Source of the DNA: Bacillus sp. es.034
GTDB lineage: Bacteria; Bacillota; Bacilli; Bacillales; Bacillaceae_B
Reading direction: 5' to 3'
DNA: 64,000 nucleotides
NCBI RefSeq assembly: GCF_002563655.1
Contig: NZ_PDIY01000001.1
Coordinates: 2,888,001 to 2,952,000, forward strand
Positions 8,985 through 17,257 of this stretch are shown in pieces. Below the pieces are notes generated by a model. That model was not told where the DNA came from and searched no databases. It worked only from the letters and a program-made list of their open reading frames with translations. Every line of letters starts with the position of its first letter. Position 1 is the stretch's first letter. Made by a program: the position numbers and the translations under genes.

Positions 8985-9821
8985 TTATTTACTCCATAGA
9001 TAATCTCCTACAAGACGATCCACTTTCATCGTTTCATGTAATCCGCTATGAGAAATAGTTGGATCATACACTATTTTGGACTGAAAGGGATTTTTTTCGA
9101 AAAATGATCGGCTCTCCAGTGCACTCTGTACATTTACCACGTCGTCACCTGAACCAGCGATGGAAAGCACTTGTATTTCAGAAGGAATCAAATGACGATT
9201 GAGATACATTTTTTTTAATGCGCGTGATCCAGGCTTTAAATCAATCACAGCTGCACCGGTATTGATTTGACCATAGGACTCTTTCGTAACTCCCTGAAAA
9301 GGCGTGGCAATCGTAATGAATTTATGGGTTTTTGGAACAAACGATTCATTACTGGTATTTTCTAAATATTGGGTTGAAGCAAGGCCACCCATAGAGTGGG
9401 CGACAATATTGACAGTAGAAACATTGAATTGGTGATGCAGCAGCTTCATGGCATTTTCAAGCCAAATGGCCTGTTTATCCAAGGAAGCACGATTGTCTTC
9501 AAAAATGACTTGGACAAGTGGGGGAGAACTCGGGTTTTTAGGGAGAGCCCCTTTGTATCTTATACTGCCGGAATCTGATACCGAAATTTCGAGCGTTTTT
9601 TGACCCCACCCATGCCGGTTCTCAAAACGGTCCAACATGGTCCTGAAGGAATTATATGTACCTTTGTATCCGTGCACGAAGACTGTTGGATATTTCTCTT
9701 CGGCGGTTAAAGGTTTTTCACTGGACTGTACATTCGTGGTACGAAAAATAGTATATAAAGTGAAGAAGGCAATGATTAAGAACCCGCTCCAGAAAAATGA
9801 TTGTTTAGACTTTACTGACAA
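8985..9821 (-). CDS. Secreted/anchored alpha/beta hydrolase (DUF915 family)
   Basis: 278 residues with an N-terminal hydrophobic segment (about 10-28) acting as a signal or membrane anchor. TVFVHGYKGTYNS is the oxyanion region. AHSMGGLAS holds the nucleophile serine of the GxSxG elbow. GSGDDVVN and a histidine in ISHSGLHE complete a plausible triad. The family is annotated as extracytoplasmic hydrolases of unknown substrate. The start is TTG at 9821, with AAAGGAG 8 bases upstream and no better ATG. Confidence 0.85.
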   Translation of the reverse strand: MSVKSKQSFFWSGFLIIAFFTLYTIFRTTNVQSSEKPLTAEEKYPTVFVHGYKGTYNSFRTMLDRFENRHGWGQKTLEISVSDSGSIRYKGALPKNPSSPPLVQVIFEDNRASLDKQAIWLENAMKLLHHQFNVSTVNIVAHSMGGLASTQYLENTSNESFVPKTHKFITIATPFQGVTKESYGQINTGAAVIDLKPGSRALKKMYLNRHLIPSEIQVLSIAGSGDDVVNVQSALESRSFFEKNPFQSKIVYDPTISHSGLHETMKVDRLVGDYLWSK

Positions 9822-9985
9822 GAAAATCGCTCCTTTAAAAAGGTATACTTCTATTGTAAGGGATTCGTGAAGTATTGAATATGTTAAAAAAGAAATTTAT
9901 TTGTCATATTATATGTAATTTTTACCTTATATGGTACTATGTTTCTTTTTCTTCAGATCCTCTAGTCCGTAAAAGCAAGGACCAT

Positions 9986-10016
9986 AAGAAAAAGGCTTAA
10001 ATGAACATTTAAGCCT
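9986..10016 (-). terminator. Terminator after aminopeptidase gene
   Basis: A 12-bp perfect stem AAGGCTTAAATG / CATTTAAGCCTT with TTTTT following on the minus strand. Confidence 0.92.
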
Positions 10017-10046
10017 TCAACGTTATTTTGCCAATAATATAGAAAA

Positions 10047-11279
10047 CTAAACCCAATCACCAGCTTTGAAAATCGGTTCAATCGTACCATCCGCCTTTTC
10101 ACCGTCAATGTCCAATTGTGATGAGCCGATCATGAAGTCCACATGAATCATGCTTTCATTGAATCCAATATCCTTTAACTGTTCATTCGTCATCGTCTTA
10201 CCATCCTCTACACATACAGATAAAGCTCTGCCCAATGCAATATGACACGAAGCATTTTCATCAAAAAGGGTGTTGTTGAAGACGATATCTGTATTGGAGA
10301 TAGGGGAATCGTGAGGTACCAATGCAACCTCACCCAAATAAGATGCACCTTCATCTGTTTCGAGTAGGTTCTTTAACGTTTCATAGCCTTCTTCAGCCGT
10401 GTAATTAATTACTTTCCCTTCCCTGAAGGTCAATGAGAAATTCTTGATTAGGGTGCCGCTATAATTCAGAGGCTTTGTACTCGATACAACTCCGTTCACC
10501 CCATATTTATCTGGAATCGAAAACACTTCTTCCGTCGGTAGGTTCGGGACGAAAGGAATCCCTTTATCATTGGTGAATTGGGCACTGATCCATTTTGTGT
10601 TAGGATTGAATTCGATGGTGAGGTCTGTCCCCGGTCCTTTATAATGAAGCTTTTTATACTTCCCTTCGTTTAAACGGTTGGCGTTTTTATTAAGGTTATC
10701 GATATGTGCTTCCCATAATTCGACAGTATTCTCCCGATCCGTTCTGGTTGTATAAAAGATGTTCTCCCACAGTTTGTTAAATGCGTCTTCTTGTGAAAGC
10801 GCGGGGAAAACGGTTTGAGCCCATTCCACTGTTGGTATCGCAGCGATCAACCAGCTGATCTTTCCGCCTCCGATATAAGCCGAAAAGTCTTTCATCGCTT
10901 CTGCTGAGGTTTTGTTCAACATAGCGACACGCGTAGGGTCTGTGTCCCTTAAAAGAGAAGGATTCGGGGCAGCTAAGTTCAATAATGCCACATTGTTCTC
11001 TGCCATCTCAATATATCCTTTTGCTTTCCATTCAGGAAACGCTTTCAATCCATCCTCAGAAGATCTCTCCAGCCGTATTTTCTTCAATTCATCATCATAG
11101 AAATCCGTTAACACATTCAGTGCTCCTGCTTCGTATGCTTTCTCTGTAATCAGACGTACAAATTCGTAAGATGTAATAGGCGCTGATATCATCAGTTCCT
11201 GTCCCTTTTGCAGATTCAATCCGACTTCTACAATCAGATCTGCATATCTTCCTAAGTTTCTCTCAAATGCTTGATTCAT
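10047..11279 (-). CDS. ampS: M29-family aminopeptidase (AmpS/AmpT type)
   Basis: 410 residues, the usual length. Thermophilic aminopeptidase (M29) proteins are cytoplasmic dimetal exopeptidases. Metal-ligand regions are visible: EFNPNTKWISAQF, NIPTEEVFSIPD-like NLPTEEVFSIPDKYG, ALVPHDSPIS, and the C-terminal HIALGRAL and IHVDFMIGS segments. The start is an ATG with GGGGG 7-8 bases upstream. It stands alone between terminators. Confidence 0.92.
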   Translation of the reverse strand: MNQAFERNLGRYADLIVEVGLNLQKGQELMISAPITSYEFVRLITEKAYEAGALNVLTDFYDDELKKIRLERSSEDGLKAFPEWKAKGYIEMAENNVALLNLAAPNPSLLRDTDPTRVAMLNKTSAEAMKDFSAYIGGGKISWLIAAIPTVEWAQTVFPALSQEDAFNKLWENIFYTTRTDRENTVELWEAHIDNLNKNANRLNEGKYKKLHYKGPGTDLTIEFNPNTKWISAQFTNDKGIPFVPNLPTEEVFSIPDKYGVNGVVSSTKPLNYSGTLIKNFSLTFREGKVINYTAEEGYETLKNLLETDEGASYLGEVALVPHDSPISNTDIVFNNTLFDENASCHIALGRALSVCVEDGKTMTNEQLKDIGFNESMIHVDFMIGSSQLDIDGEKADGTIEPIFKAGDWV

Positions 11280-11365
11280 TTGTAAATCCCCCTAATGTAT
11301 GTATTCAATCATAACTATATCTCTTTTTTCGGAAAATTTCATCGATTAAGATTATATTTTAATAT

Positions 11366-11394
11366 AAAAAAGACCGGTCCATAACTGAACCAGT
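11366..11394 (-). terminator. Terminator after pro-peptide gene
   Basis: On the minus strand ACTGGTTC pairs with GGACCGGT (GU pairs included), followed by CTTTTTT. It closes the regulator/pro-peptide transcription unit 12 bases past the peptide stop, supporting that the peptide frame is part of that unit. Confidence 0.75.
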
Positions 11395-11405
11395 GCTGAT
11401 TATGT

Positions 11406-11522
11406 TTATAGTTTAGATGAGAACGGAGGGAATTCTTCTTCATTTGAGTTCATGACGACGACGCCGGCAAGGGCCATAGATGCGAGACTGGTAATGATCA
11501 GTAGCTTTCTCAGCTTTTTCAT
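11406..11522 (-). CDS. Candidate secreted signalling pro-peptide (38 aa)
   Basis: An unlisted short frame of 38 codons. It starts with a charged KKLRK, runs through a hydrophobic stretch (LLIITSLASMALAGVVV) that looks like a Sec signal sequence, and ends in a polar tail NSNEEEFPPFSSKL. AAGGGGGTG, overlapping the stop of the regulator gene, precedes its ATG by 7 bases; only 14 bases separate the two genes, and a terminator follows directly. This layout (HTH-TPR regulator, then tiny exported peptide) is that of RRNPP systems such as NprR-NprX and PlcR-PapR. The mature peptide cannot be defined from sequence; the C-terminal EFPPFSSKL region is the best candidate. Inference, but well supported by context. 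Confidence 0.72.
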   Translation of the reverse strand: MKKLRKLLIITSLASMALAGVVVMNSNEEEFPPFSSKL

Positions 11523-11536
11523 TTGTTATCACCCCC

Positions 11537-12793
11537 TTATAAAGGCAGCATTCCTTCATAAATGGTATTGGCTTCATTTAGATGGAATGCAGCAAGTTTG
11601 TATTTTCTGATTCTTTGATAATATTGGCCAAGGAATTTAGAATACTCAGCATATAATAGAAGAGAGCCGTTTTTCTTAAAGTAAGCCAGTGCATTCTCTT
11701 TCATAAATTTCTCAAAACCATTAGGGAATTCATTCAGTGCAAATTGATAATATGATAATTGATAGTATTTATCGGGATATCTTTCCTTTGAACAAAGCTC
11801 CAATCCTTTTGGTAACCAGAATTGAACTTTTGAACGTTGATTCAATTTGTAATACTCTTTGACAAGGGAGAGAATTGAATAGAGCTTTCCTTCGTCATCC
11901 GAAGTTTTTAATTCAATGCTTTTTTCAAAATGCCGGATGGCTTCATCACTTTTATGCATAAAGGATTTAAGGTATCCGAAATTTTGCTCGATTTTGGAAT
12001 GTAACGACGTATAATGTATGGACTGAGAAATGAAGTTAGCCCATTCATAATGCTTTAAGGCGTCCTCACTATTCCGGATTCTCCGATAGCAGATGCCCAA
12101 CAATAAATGGACCTCAGCGCACCTTTTCTGGTAATAGACCCCCTGAAAAATGGAGAGGGATTTTTCACCGTAGTAAATCGCTAAACGATACATGTGTAAA
12201 CGTGTCAGGACTAAACTGAATAGATAGTATAAATCTGCTCTTTCTTCTTCATTTACAACATTTCCAAGTACAAAGTACGTTTCGGCATCTTTTAATTCAC
12301 CTTTGGCTTTTTCGTATTCCTTCATTAAATAATAGTAATTCCCTTTATACTTGTGAAAGTAAAATTTTAGCTTGTCGGTAAGTTCCTTATAATTCGACTG
12401 AATATGGACCATATGACTGAAAGCTTCCGTGAGATTACCCCTTAGTAATTGAACCCGAAAGCAGAGAATTTTATAAAGAAAATGGGTCGTTGGATCATCG
12501 GTTTGATCAAGATCCCTCTGGATGACCTCGTGAGTGGAGCGTGCTTCATCCTCCTTATTCCAAAGCAATGCATGATTCCACTTTTCGAGAAGCTCATTCA
12601 ATTGGTTCGCGCGATCAACTGGATTATTTAAACCGAGGCGCTCGCATAGCAAATGAACGATATCATCTGAAGGTGTCACTTGGTTATTTTCGAGTTTTGA
12701 TAGATAAGATATAGAAATGATGCCCTTAGATAAATTTTGTTGTGTTAACTTTTGTTTGAGTCTGTGGAAACGGATCTTAGAACCAATCTTCAT
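11537..12793 (-). CDS. HTH-TPR regulator, RRNPP type (NprR/PlcR-like)
   Basis: 418 residues. An N-terminal XRE-type helix-turn-helix (about 5-57, LTQQNLSKGIISISYLSKLE) is followed by helical TPR-like repeats over the rest of the protein (for example KFYFHKYKGNYYYLMKEYEKA and AIYYGEKSLSIFQG). The length is closer to NprR (about 420) than to PlcR (about 285). Proteins of this architecture bind a re-imported oligopeptide with the TPRs and DNA with the HTH. The adjacent 38-aa exported peptide is the obvious partner. A threonine aldolase gene diverges from it. Target genes are not visible beyond its own promoter region. Confidence 0.85.
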   Translation of the reverse strand: MKIGSKIRFHRLKQKLTQQNLSKGIISISYLSKLENNQVTPSDDIVHLLCERLGLNNPVDRANQLNELLEKWNHALLWNKEDEARSTHEVIQRDLDQTDDPTTHFLYKILCFRVQLLRGNLTEAFSHMVHIQSNYKELTDKLKFYFHKYKGNYYYLMKEYEKAKGELKDAETYFVLGNVVNEEERADLYYLFSLVLTRLHMYRLAIYYGEKSLSIFQGVYYQKRCAEVHLLLGICYRRIRNSEDALKHYEWANFISQSIHYTSLHSKIEQNFGYLKSFMHKSDEAIRHFEKSIELKTSDDEGKLYSILSLVKEYYKLNQRSKVQFWLPKGLELCSKERYPDKYYQLSYYQFALNEFPNGFEKFMKENALAYFKKNGSLLLYAEYSKFLGQYYQRIRKYKLAAFHLNEANTIYEGMLPL

Positions 12794-12873
12794 ATGATTC
12801 TTCTCCTCTTAAAGGATATAAAATTCCGACCTAAGGACCAGAATATTTAACATAATAACATAAAAGAGGCTGT

Positions 12874-12898
12874 TAATTTTAGAATATTCCTAAAATTA
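12874..12898. promoter_or_regulatory. Inverted repeat, possible operator of the RRNPP regulator
   Basis: TAATTTTAG and CTAAAATTA are 9-bp perfect arms 7 bases apart, in the 228-base divergent gap between the regulator and the threonine aldolase gene. AT-rich, so chance is possible; position makes it a candidate site for autoregulation. Confidence 0.4.
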
Positions 12899-13021
12899 TA
12901 ATTTTAATGGGTAGAAAGAAGGTATTTTGGTTATTTGAATGGTTTTATTTCACCATGATTCATCTATCAATATCCTTTGTTATAATGGATCTAGGGAAAG
13001 TTATAGAGGAGGATTGTCATT

Positions 13022-14041
13022 GTGATTGATTTACGAAGTGATACGGTAACAAAACCGACGGAGGAAATGAGAAGGGCAGCTTATGAAGCTGAAGTGGGTG
13101 ATGATGTGTATGGTGAAGACCCTACTATCCTAAGGCTTGAAAAGGAAGCAGCCAATATTCTTGGGAAAGAGGAAGCATTATTCGTCACAAGTGGTACCCA
13201 GGGGAACCAAATTGCCGTATTGACCCATACCAGACCGGGAAATGAAATTCTATTAGAAACGAATTCGCATATCTTTTACTACGAATCAGGGGCAGTTGCA
13301 GCTTTCGCAGGCGTTCAAACCCGGACGATTACAGGAACCAATGGAGAAATGGACCCAGTTGAAATAGAAGCTGCCATTCGTACGGAGGATCAGCATTTTC
13401 CGGAAACGGGTTTGATTTGTCTGGAAAATACCCATAACCGTGCGGGAGGGGCAATCGTTTCACCGGAAAACATGCAAGCCATTCATACCATTGCCAGGAA
13501 GCACTCCATTCCGGTGCATGTTGACGGAGCCAGGCTCTTTAATGCCGTTGCCGCAAGTGGCCGTGACGTAAAGGAGTTTACGGATCACTGTGATACCGTT
13601 CAAATATGTTTATCGAAAGGCTTGGGCGCACCGGTAGGTTCAATCATTGCAGGTGACCGGAACTTTATTAAAAAGGCTCGAAAGTGGAGAAAACGTTTGG
13701 GCGGGGGACTGAGACAAGCCGGGGTGATTGCGGCTCCAGGATTGGTCGCCTTGAACAAGATGAGAGGACGTTTGTCAGAGGATCATGAGAAAGCAAGAAT
13801 CCTCAAAGAAACCTTTCAAACATGTAATGGGATTGAAGTCATCAATGGAGTGGATACTAATATTGTAGTGGCTGACGTATCCGGCACAGGGATGACAGCA
13901 GCACAGTTTGTAGAAGAATTAGAGAGAAAAGGTATATTGGCCGTGACGTTTGGACCGACCCTGGTCCGTTTCACGACTCATTATGATGTGTCTTTGGAGG
14001 ACATTGAGGTAGTTTCCCGCATCCTTAAGGCCGAGTTCTAG
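13022..14041 (+). CDS. ltaE: Low-specificity L-threonine aldolase
   Basis: 339-residue PLP enzyme of fold type I. It cleaves L-threonine and allo-threonine to glycine and acetaldehyde. MIDLRSDTVTKPT, GDDVYGEDP and LFVTSGTQGNQIA are family signatures. HVDGARLFNA has the PLP-ring aspartate, and QICLSKGLGAPVGS holds the Schiff-base lysine. The start is GTG at 13022 with AGGAGG 9 bases upstream. It is divergent from the RRNPP regulator, so their promoters share one intergenic region. Confidence 0.95.
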   Translation: MIDLRSDTVTKPTEEMRRAAYEAEVGDDVYGEDPTILRLEKEAANILGKEEALFVTSGTQGNQIAVLTHTRPGNEILLETNSHIFYYESGAVAAFAGVQTRTITGTNGEMDPVEIEAAIRTEDQHFPETGLICLENTHNRAGGAIVSPENMQAIHTIARKHSIPVHVDGARLFNAVAASGRDVKEFTDHCDTVQICLSKGLGAPVGSIIAGDRNFIKKARKWRKRLGGGLRQAGVIAAPGLVALNKMRGRLSEDHEKARILKETFQTCNGIEVINGVDTNIVVADVSGTGMTAAQFVEELERKGILAVTFGPTLVRFTTHYDVSLEDIEVVSRILKAEF

Positions 14042-14064
14042 CCAATCGATTCCTGTGGAAAAGG

Positions 14065-14088
14065 AATAGGGCAGAATTTGCCCTATTT
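14065..14088. terminator. Bidirectional terminator between convergent genes
   Basis: AATAGGGCA / TGCCCTATT with a short loop; T-rich on one side. Separates the aldolase gene from the convergent YckD-like gene. Confidence 0.65.
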
Positions 14089-14094
14089 CTACCT

Positions 14095-14430
14095 TTATTC
14101 TTTGTGATCAAGTTGCTTTCCATGATGAGGATGTGGGTGCCATCTCATCATATAACCGTTTTCTTTCAGCTTTTGATGTTTTGCTTCCATCATGGTCAGC
14201 ACTTTATCGCCTTGTTCTTTGGTAAAGACACCGTACTCGACGTATTTCTTCACAAGCTCTTTTTTCGTTGAATACATCTGTTCGTGCAATTTGCCAATCT
14301 CAGCTTTTTGGTCTTCTGTCAGATTCACCTTTTGTCCCGGCGCCTGACCTTGACCTTCTGCAGAGACGATGGAACTGAATCCAAGGCTGATGATGAGGGC
14401 AGCTGCAATTGATACCACTATTTTTTTCAT
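14095..14430 (-). CDS. Small secreted DUF2680 (YckD-like) protein
   Basis: 111 residues. The N-terminal signal peptide (KKIVVSIAAALIISLGF, cleavage near VSA-EG) is followed by a helical domain with LTEDQKAEIGKLHEQM, and a histidine-rich tail (WHPHPHHGKQ). The size and pattern match the YckD/DUF2680 family of Bacillus exported proteins, of unknown function. The histidines could bind metal, which is inference. AAGGAGG stands at a normal distance from the ATG. Confidence 0.8.
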   Translation of the reverse strand: MKKIVVSIAAALIISLGFSSIVSAEGQGQAPGQKVNLTEDQKAEIGKLHEQMYSTKKELVKKYVEYGVFTKEQGDKVLTMMEAKHQKLKENGYMMRWHPHPHHGKQLDHKE

Positions 14431-14563
14431 TATTATTTCCTCCTTCCTGAAAAATTCTCTTATATTCTTTGCAGAGTATTAGAAGAATATGTAAGAGTGG
14501 ACGAATCGGTGGGGGAATTGCTAGTATAACAAGGAGTAGAAACAGGATGAGGGGGTTTGATCA

Positions 14564-14968
14564 ATGTTAAATAAGTTTTTGTCAAGTATCGGTATAGGTC
14601 ATGTGAAGGTGGATACAATCGTGCACACGACAGAGATTTCACCTGGCGACCAAATCAAGGGGGATGTCGTCTTAAAGGGGGGAATGGCCGATCAACCGGT
14701 GAATGAAGTTCGACTATTACTTCTCCTAAAGTATGAACAAGATAAACAGGATAGTGATTTTTCTTTTCATGAGAAGGATTTAAATACGCTCACACTAGAC
14801 AGTATAGGGACGATTAAGGCTGGGGAGGAAAAAAGGATTCCATTTGAATTCCCTACAGATGCCCGTCACCCTAAGACGACTGATACGGAACAAACCATTT
14901 TAAGGACAACGGTGGATATACCCCAAGCCGTGGACCCCACAGATGAGGACAGTATATTTGTCCGGTGA
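14564..14968 (+). CDS. Spo0M-like protein, N-terminal arrestin-like half only
   Basis: 134 residues that match the first half of sporulation-control protein Spo0M: FLSSIGIGHVKVDT at the start, EISPGDQIKGDVVLKGG, and a VDPTDEDSIFV end of the first arrestin-like beta-sandwich. Full Spo0M proteins are about 250 residues with a second sandwich. Here the stop comes exactly at the domain boundary and a strong terminator starts 6 bases later, so the C-terminal half is absent rather than frameshifted. It may be a functional single-domain paralogue or a deletion product. Confidence 0.8.
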   Translation: MLNKFLSSIGIGHVKVDTIVHTTEISPGDQIKGDVVLKGGMADQPVNEVRLLLLLKYEQDKQDSDFSFHEKDLNTLTLDSIGTIKAGEEKRIPFEFPTDARHPKTTDTEQTILRTTVDIPQAVDPTDEDSIFVR

Positions 14969-14974
14969 TTACAG

Positions 14975-15013
14975 AAAAAAGGGCCGATTCCCAAAGTGAA
15001 TCGGCCCTTTTTT
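14975..15013 (+). terminator. Terminator after Spo0M-like gene
   Basis: A perfect AAGGGCCGATTC / GAATCGGCCCTT stem extended by A and T runs. Very strong. Confidence 0.95.
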
Positions 15014-15170
15014 GAATGTTTTATAGATACAGGAGTGATGAATGGAGAAGGAAAGAGTACTAAGTTCTTATTGAAATCCATAAAAACCCAAGTTAAAATG
15101 TAGTAAGCGCATACATTCAAAAAATTCAGAATTTAATGTATGTAAAATCATTGGAAAAGGGAGGAATTTG

Positions 15171-16910
15171 ATGGGTGGAATATGGTTAGCAGTCATAGGG
15201 GGTATCGTGTTTCTAATAGGGTATAGATATTATTCGACTCTTATTGCGGAGAGAGTGTACAGGCTCGATCCGAATTACGTGACACCCTCTCACCAGTATA
15301 AAGACGGAGTGGACTTCGTACCGACGAATAAATTTGTCCTTTGGGGGCATCATTTCACTTCGGTTGCAGGTGCTGCTCCTATTGTAGGACCGGCTATAGC
15401 CGTGTATTGGGGATGGCTTCCTGCTTTTCTTTGGGTGATATTCGGTACTGTGTTTGCAGCGGGAGTGCATGATTTCGGTACCCTTGTGCTGTCAGTTCGA
15501 AATAAAGGACAGTCTGTTGGTTCATTAGCCAATAAGTTGATAGGAAAGAGGGCTAAGGTACTTTTTTTATTCATTATTTTAATTCTTGTATTAATGGTTA
15601 ATGCGGTTTTTGCCTGGGTCATTGCGAATTTATTCATTACGTTCCCGGCAAGTGTATTATCTGTATTCATTCAAATTCCGCTGGCTGTATGGATCGGGTA
15701 CTCCGTCTACAAACGTAACGGAAGCATGTTATTACCTTCCATCGTGGCTCTCGGTGTCATGTACGCATCAGCGGTGATCGCAAGCCGGGTAGATTTCCTG
15801 CAAATTGATCTGGTCCGATATTTCGGTGGGCAGGAAGCGACTTCATTATTTGGTTTAAGTTCCACGAGCATGGCTTTCCTTGTGTGGATCGTTATTCTGA
15901 TGATTTATGTGTACATCGCTTCCATCCTCCCCGTATGGAAACTATTACAGCCTCGAGATTATATTAATTCACATCAGCTGATCGTGGGTCTTGGATTGCT
16001 GTATCTCGGTCTCCTATTTACTAACCCAGAGATCACTGCTCCGATGACAAATGGATCTGCAGATGTTTCTTGGTTTCCATTATTATTTATTACGATTGCG
16101 TGCGGTGCGATTTCAGGTTTCCACGGACTGGTGTCATCCGGGACCTCTTCAAAGCAGCTGAACAAGGAAACGGATGCCCGATTCGTCGGTTATTTAGGAG
16201 CGGTAGGGGAAGGGGCACTTGCCCTGATTGCCATCATTGCCTGTATTACATTTTTTCCTAACGTAGAAGAATTCCAAGCGACCTACAGTGGATTTGCTGC
16301 AGCCAGTGGAGCGGGATTGGGTGTCTTCATTCAAGGGGCAGGACAACTTGCGACAGGTGTGGGGATTCCCGCAGATATTGCCGCAACGATCGTTTCAGTC
16401 ATCATTGTAAGCTTCGCGGCCACCACCCTGGATTCATCTGTTCGTCTGATGCGATATATCATTTCTGAATTGGGAGAGGAGTACAAAGTACTCTCATTAA
16501 CTAATGCACACGTTGCGACTACGATTGCTGTCGTATCAAGTGCGGCTCTGACATTATTGCCTCAGGGCCCTAAAGGATTCGGATCAGGTGGATATCTCCT
16601 TTGGCCTTTGTTTGGAACATCGAATCAGTTGTTGGCAGGGATCAGTTTACTTCTGATTACTATTTGGCTCAAGAGACAGGGGAGGAATTATCTGGCTACA
16701 CTGATCCCGATGTTGTTCCTCATGTTTATGACCCTTTGGGCAATGATCAATCAGGTGGTCTTTGAATGGTCAGGAGCCGGGGAATCGGAAGGGAATATGC
16801 TTCTTTTCATCTTTGGAAGCATCATCTTGATCTTTACTCTGTGGATCCTCATCACAGCAGCTTCTTCCCTGTCTAAAAAAGGGGATGAGCCTTCTCAGTT
16901 CTCTGTGTAA
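15171..16910 (+). CDS. cstA: Carbon-starvation protein A, peptide/pyruvate transporter
   Basis: About 579 residues with some 15 membrane segments. The signature FVLWGHHFTSVAGAAPIVGPAIA and the later SGFHGLVSSGTSSKQ are CstA hallmarks. CstA-family proteins import peptides or pyruvate under carbon limitation. The ATG at 15171, 6 bases after GGGAGG, is preferred over the TTG at 15168. Downstream are a cory-CC-star gene and an ArsA-type ATPase gene; a terminator stands between cstA and these two. Confidence 0.95.
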   Translation: MGGIWLAVIGGIVFLIGYRYYSTLIAERVYRLDPNYVTPSHQYKDGVDFVPTNKFVLWGHHFTSVAGAAPIVGPAIAVYWGWLPAFLWVIFGTVFAAGVHDFGTLVLSVRNKGQSVGSLANKLIGKRAKVLFLFIILILVLMVNAVFAWVIANLFITFPASVLSVFIQIPLAVWIGYSVYKRNGSMLLPSIVALGVMYASAVIASRVDFLQIDLVRYFGGQEATSLFGLSSTSMAFLVWIVILMIYVYIASILPVWKLLQPRDYINSHQLIVGLGLLYLGLLFTNPEITAPMTNGSADVSWFPLLFITIACGAISGFHGLVSSGTSSKQLNKETDARFVGYLGAVGEGALALIAIIACITFFPNVEEFQATYSGFAAASGAGLGVFIQGAGQLATGVGIPADIAATIVSVIIVSFAATTLDSSVRLMRYIISELGEEYKVLSLTNAHVATTIAVVSSAALTLLPQGPKGFGSGGYLLWPLFGTSNQLLAGISLLLITIWLKRQGRNYLATLIPMLFLMFMTLWAMINQVVFEWSGAGESEGNMLLFIFGSIILIFTLWILITAASSLSKKGDEPSQFSV

Positions 16911-16920
16911 GCATTAAAGC

Positions 16921-16949
16921 AGGGGGACTCACATCGGGTCCCCTTTTTT
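16921..16949 (+). terminator. Terminator after cstA
   Basis: GGGGAC / GTCCCC stem followed by TTTTTT. Confidence 0.85.
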
Positions 16950-16968
16950 ATTAGGGAGGAGTGATCAC

Positions 16969-17238
16969 TTGGATACAACCATGATAGATAAATTCAAAAG
17001 GGCAATGAAATTATATGATGATATGATCCGGCTTCCTCATAAAACAGAAATAGCAAGGGAGTTGAGGGACGAAGAGGATTTATTTTTATTACTGCTTTAT
17101 TCAGATATGCTTGGAATACCTAACCCTGTTTTTTTTTACACGTTGGAACTCTATCCATATATGATAGAAAAGTTTCATGATTGGCACTTAAGAATGGGGA
17201 TGGAACACTCGCCACTGGATGGAATCAGATGTTGTTAA
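16969..17238 (+). CDS. Cory-CC-star family small protein
   Basis: 89 residues beginning at TTG (GGGAGGAG 7 bases upstream). It is mostly helical, has no membrane segment, and ends in Arg-Cys-Cys immediately before the stop, the mark of the small Firmicute family named cory-CC-star. Such proteins are typically encoded next to CstA and an ArsA-like ATPase, as here. The ATPase start lies 19 bases past this stop. Function unknown; the terminal cysteine pair suggests metal or thiol chemistry, or a client tail for the ATPase (inference). Confidence 0.8.
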   Translation: MDTTMIDKFKRAMKLYDDMIRLPHKTEIARELRDEEDLFLLLLYSDMLGIPNPVFFYTLELYPYMIEKFHDWHLRMGMEHSPLDGIRCC

Positions 17239-17257
17239 AATGAAAGGAAGGGAATAT

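Noticed and set aside
17219-17257. The longer start of the ArsA-type ATPase overlapping the cory-CC-star gene.
   Set aside because: No ribosome site precedes that ATG, and the P-loop normally lies close to the N-terminus, as it does from 17258.
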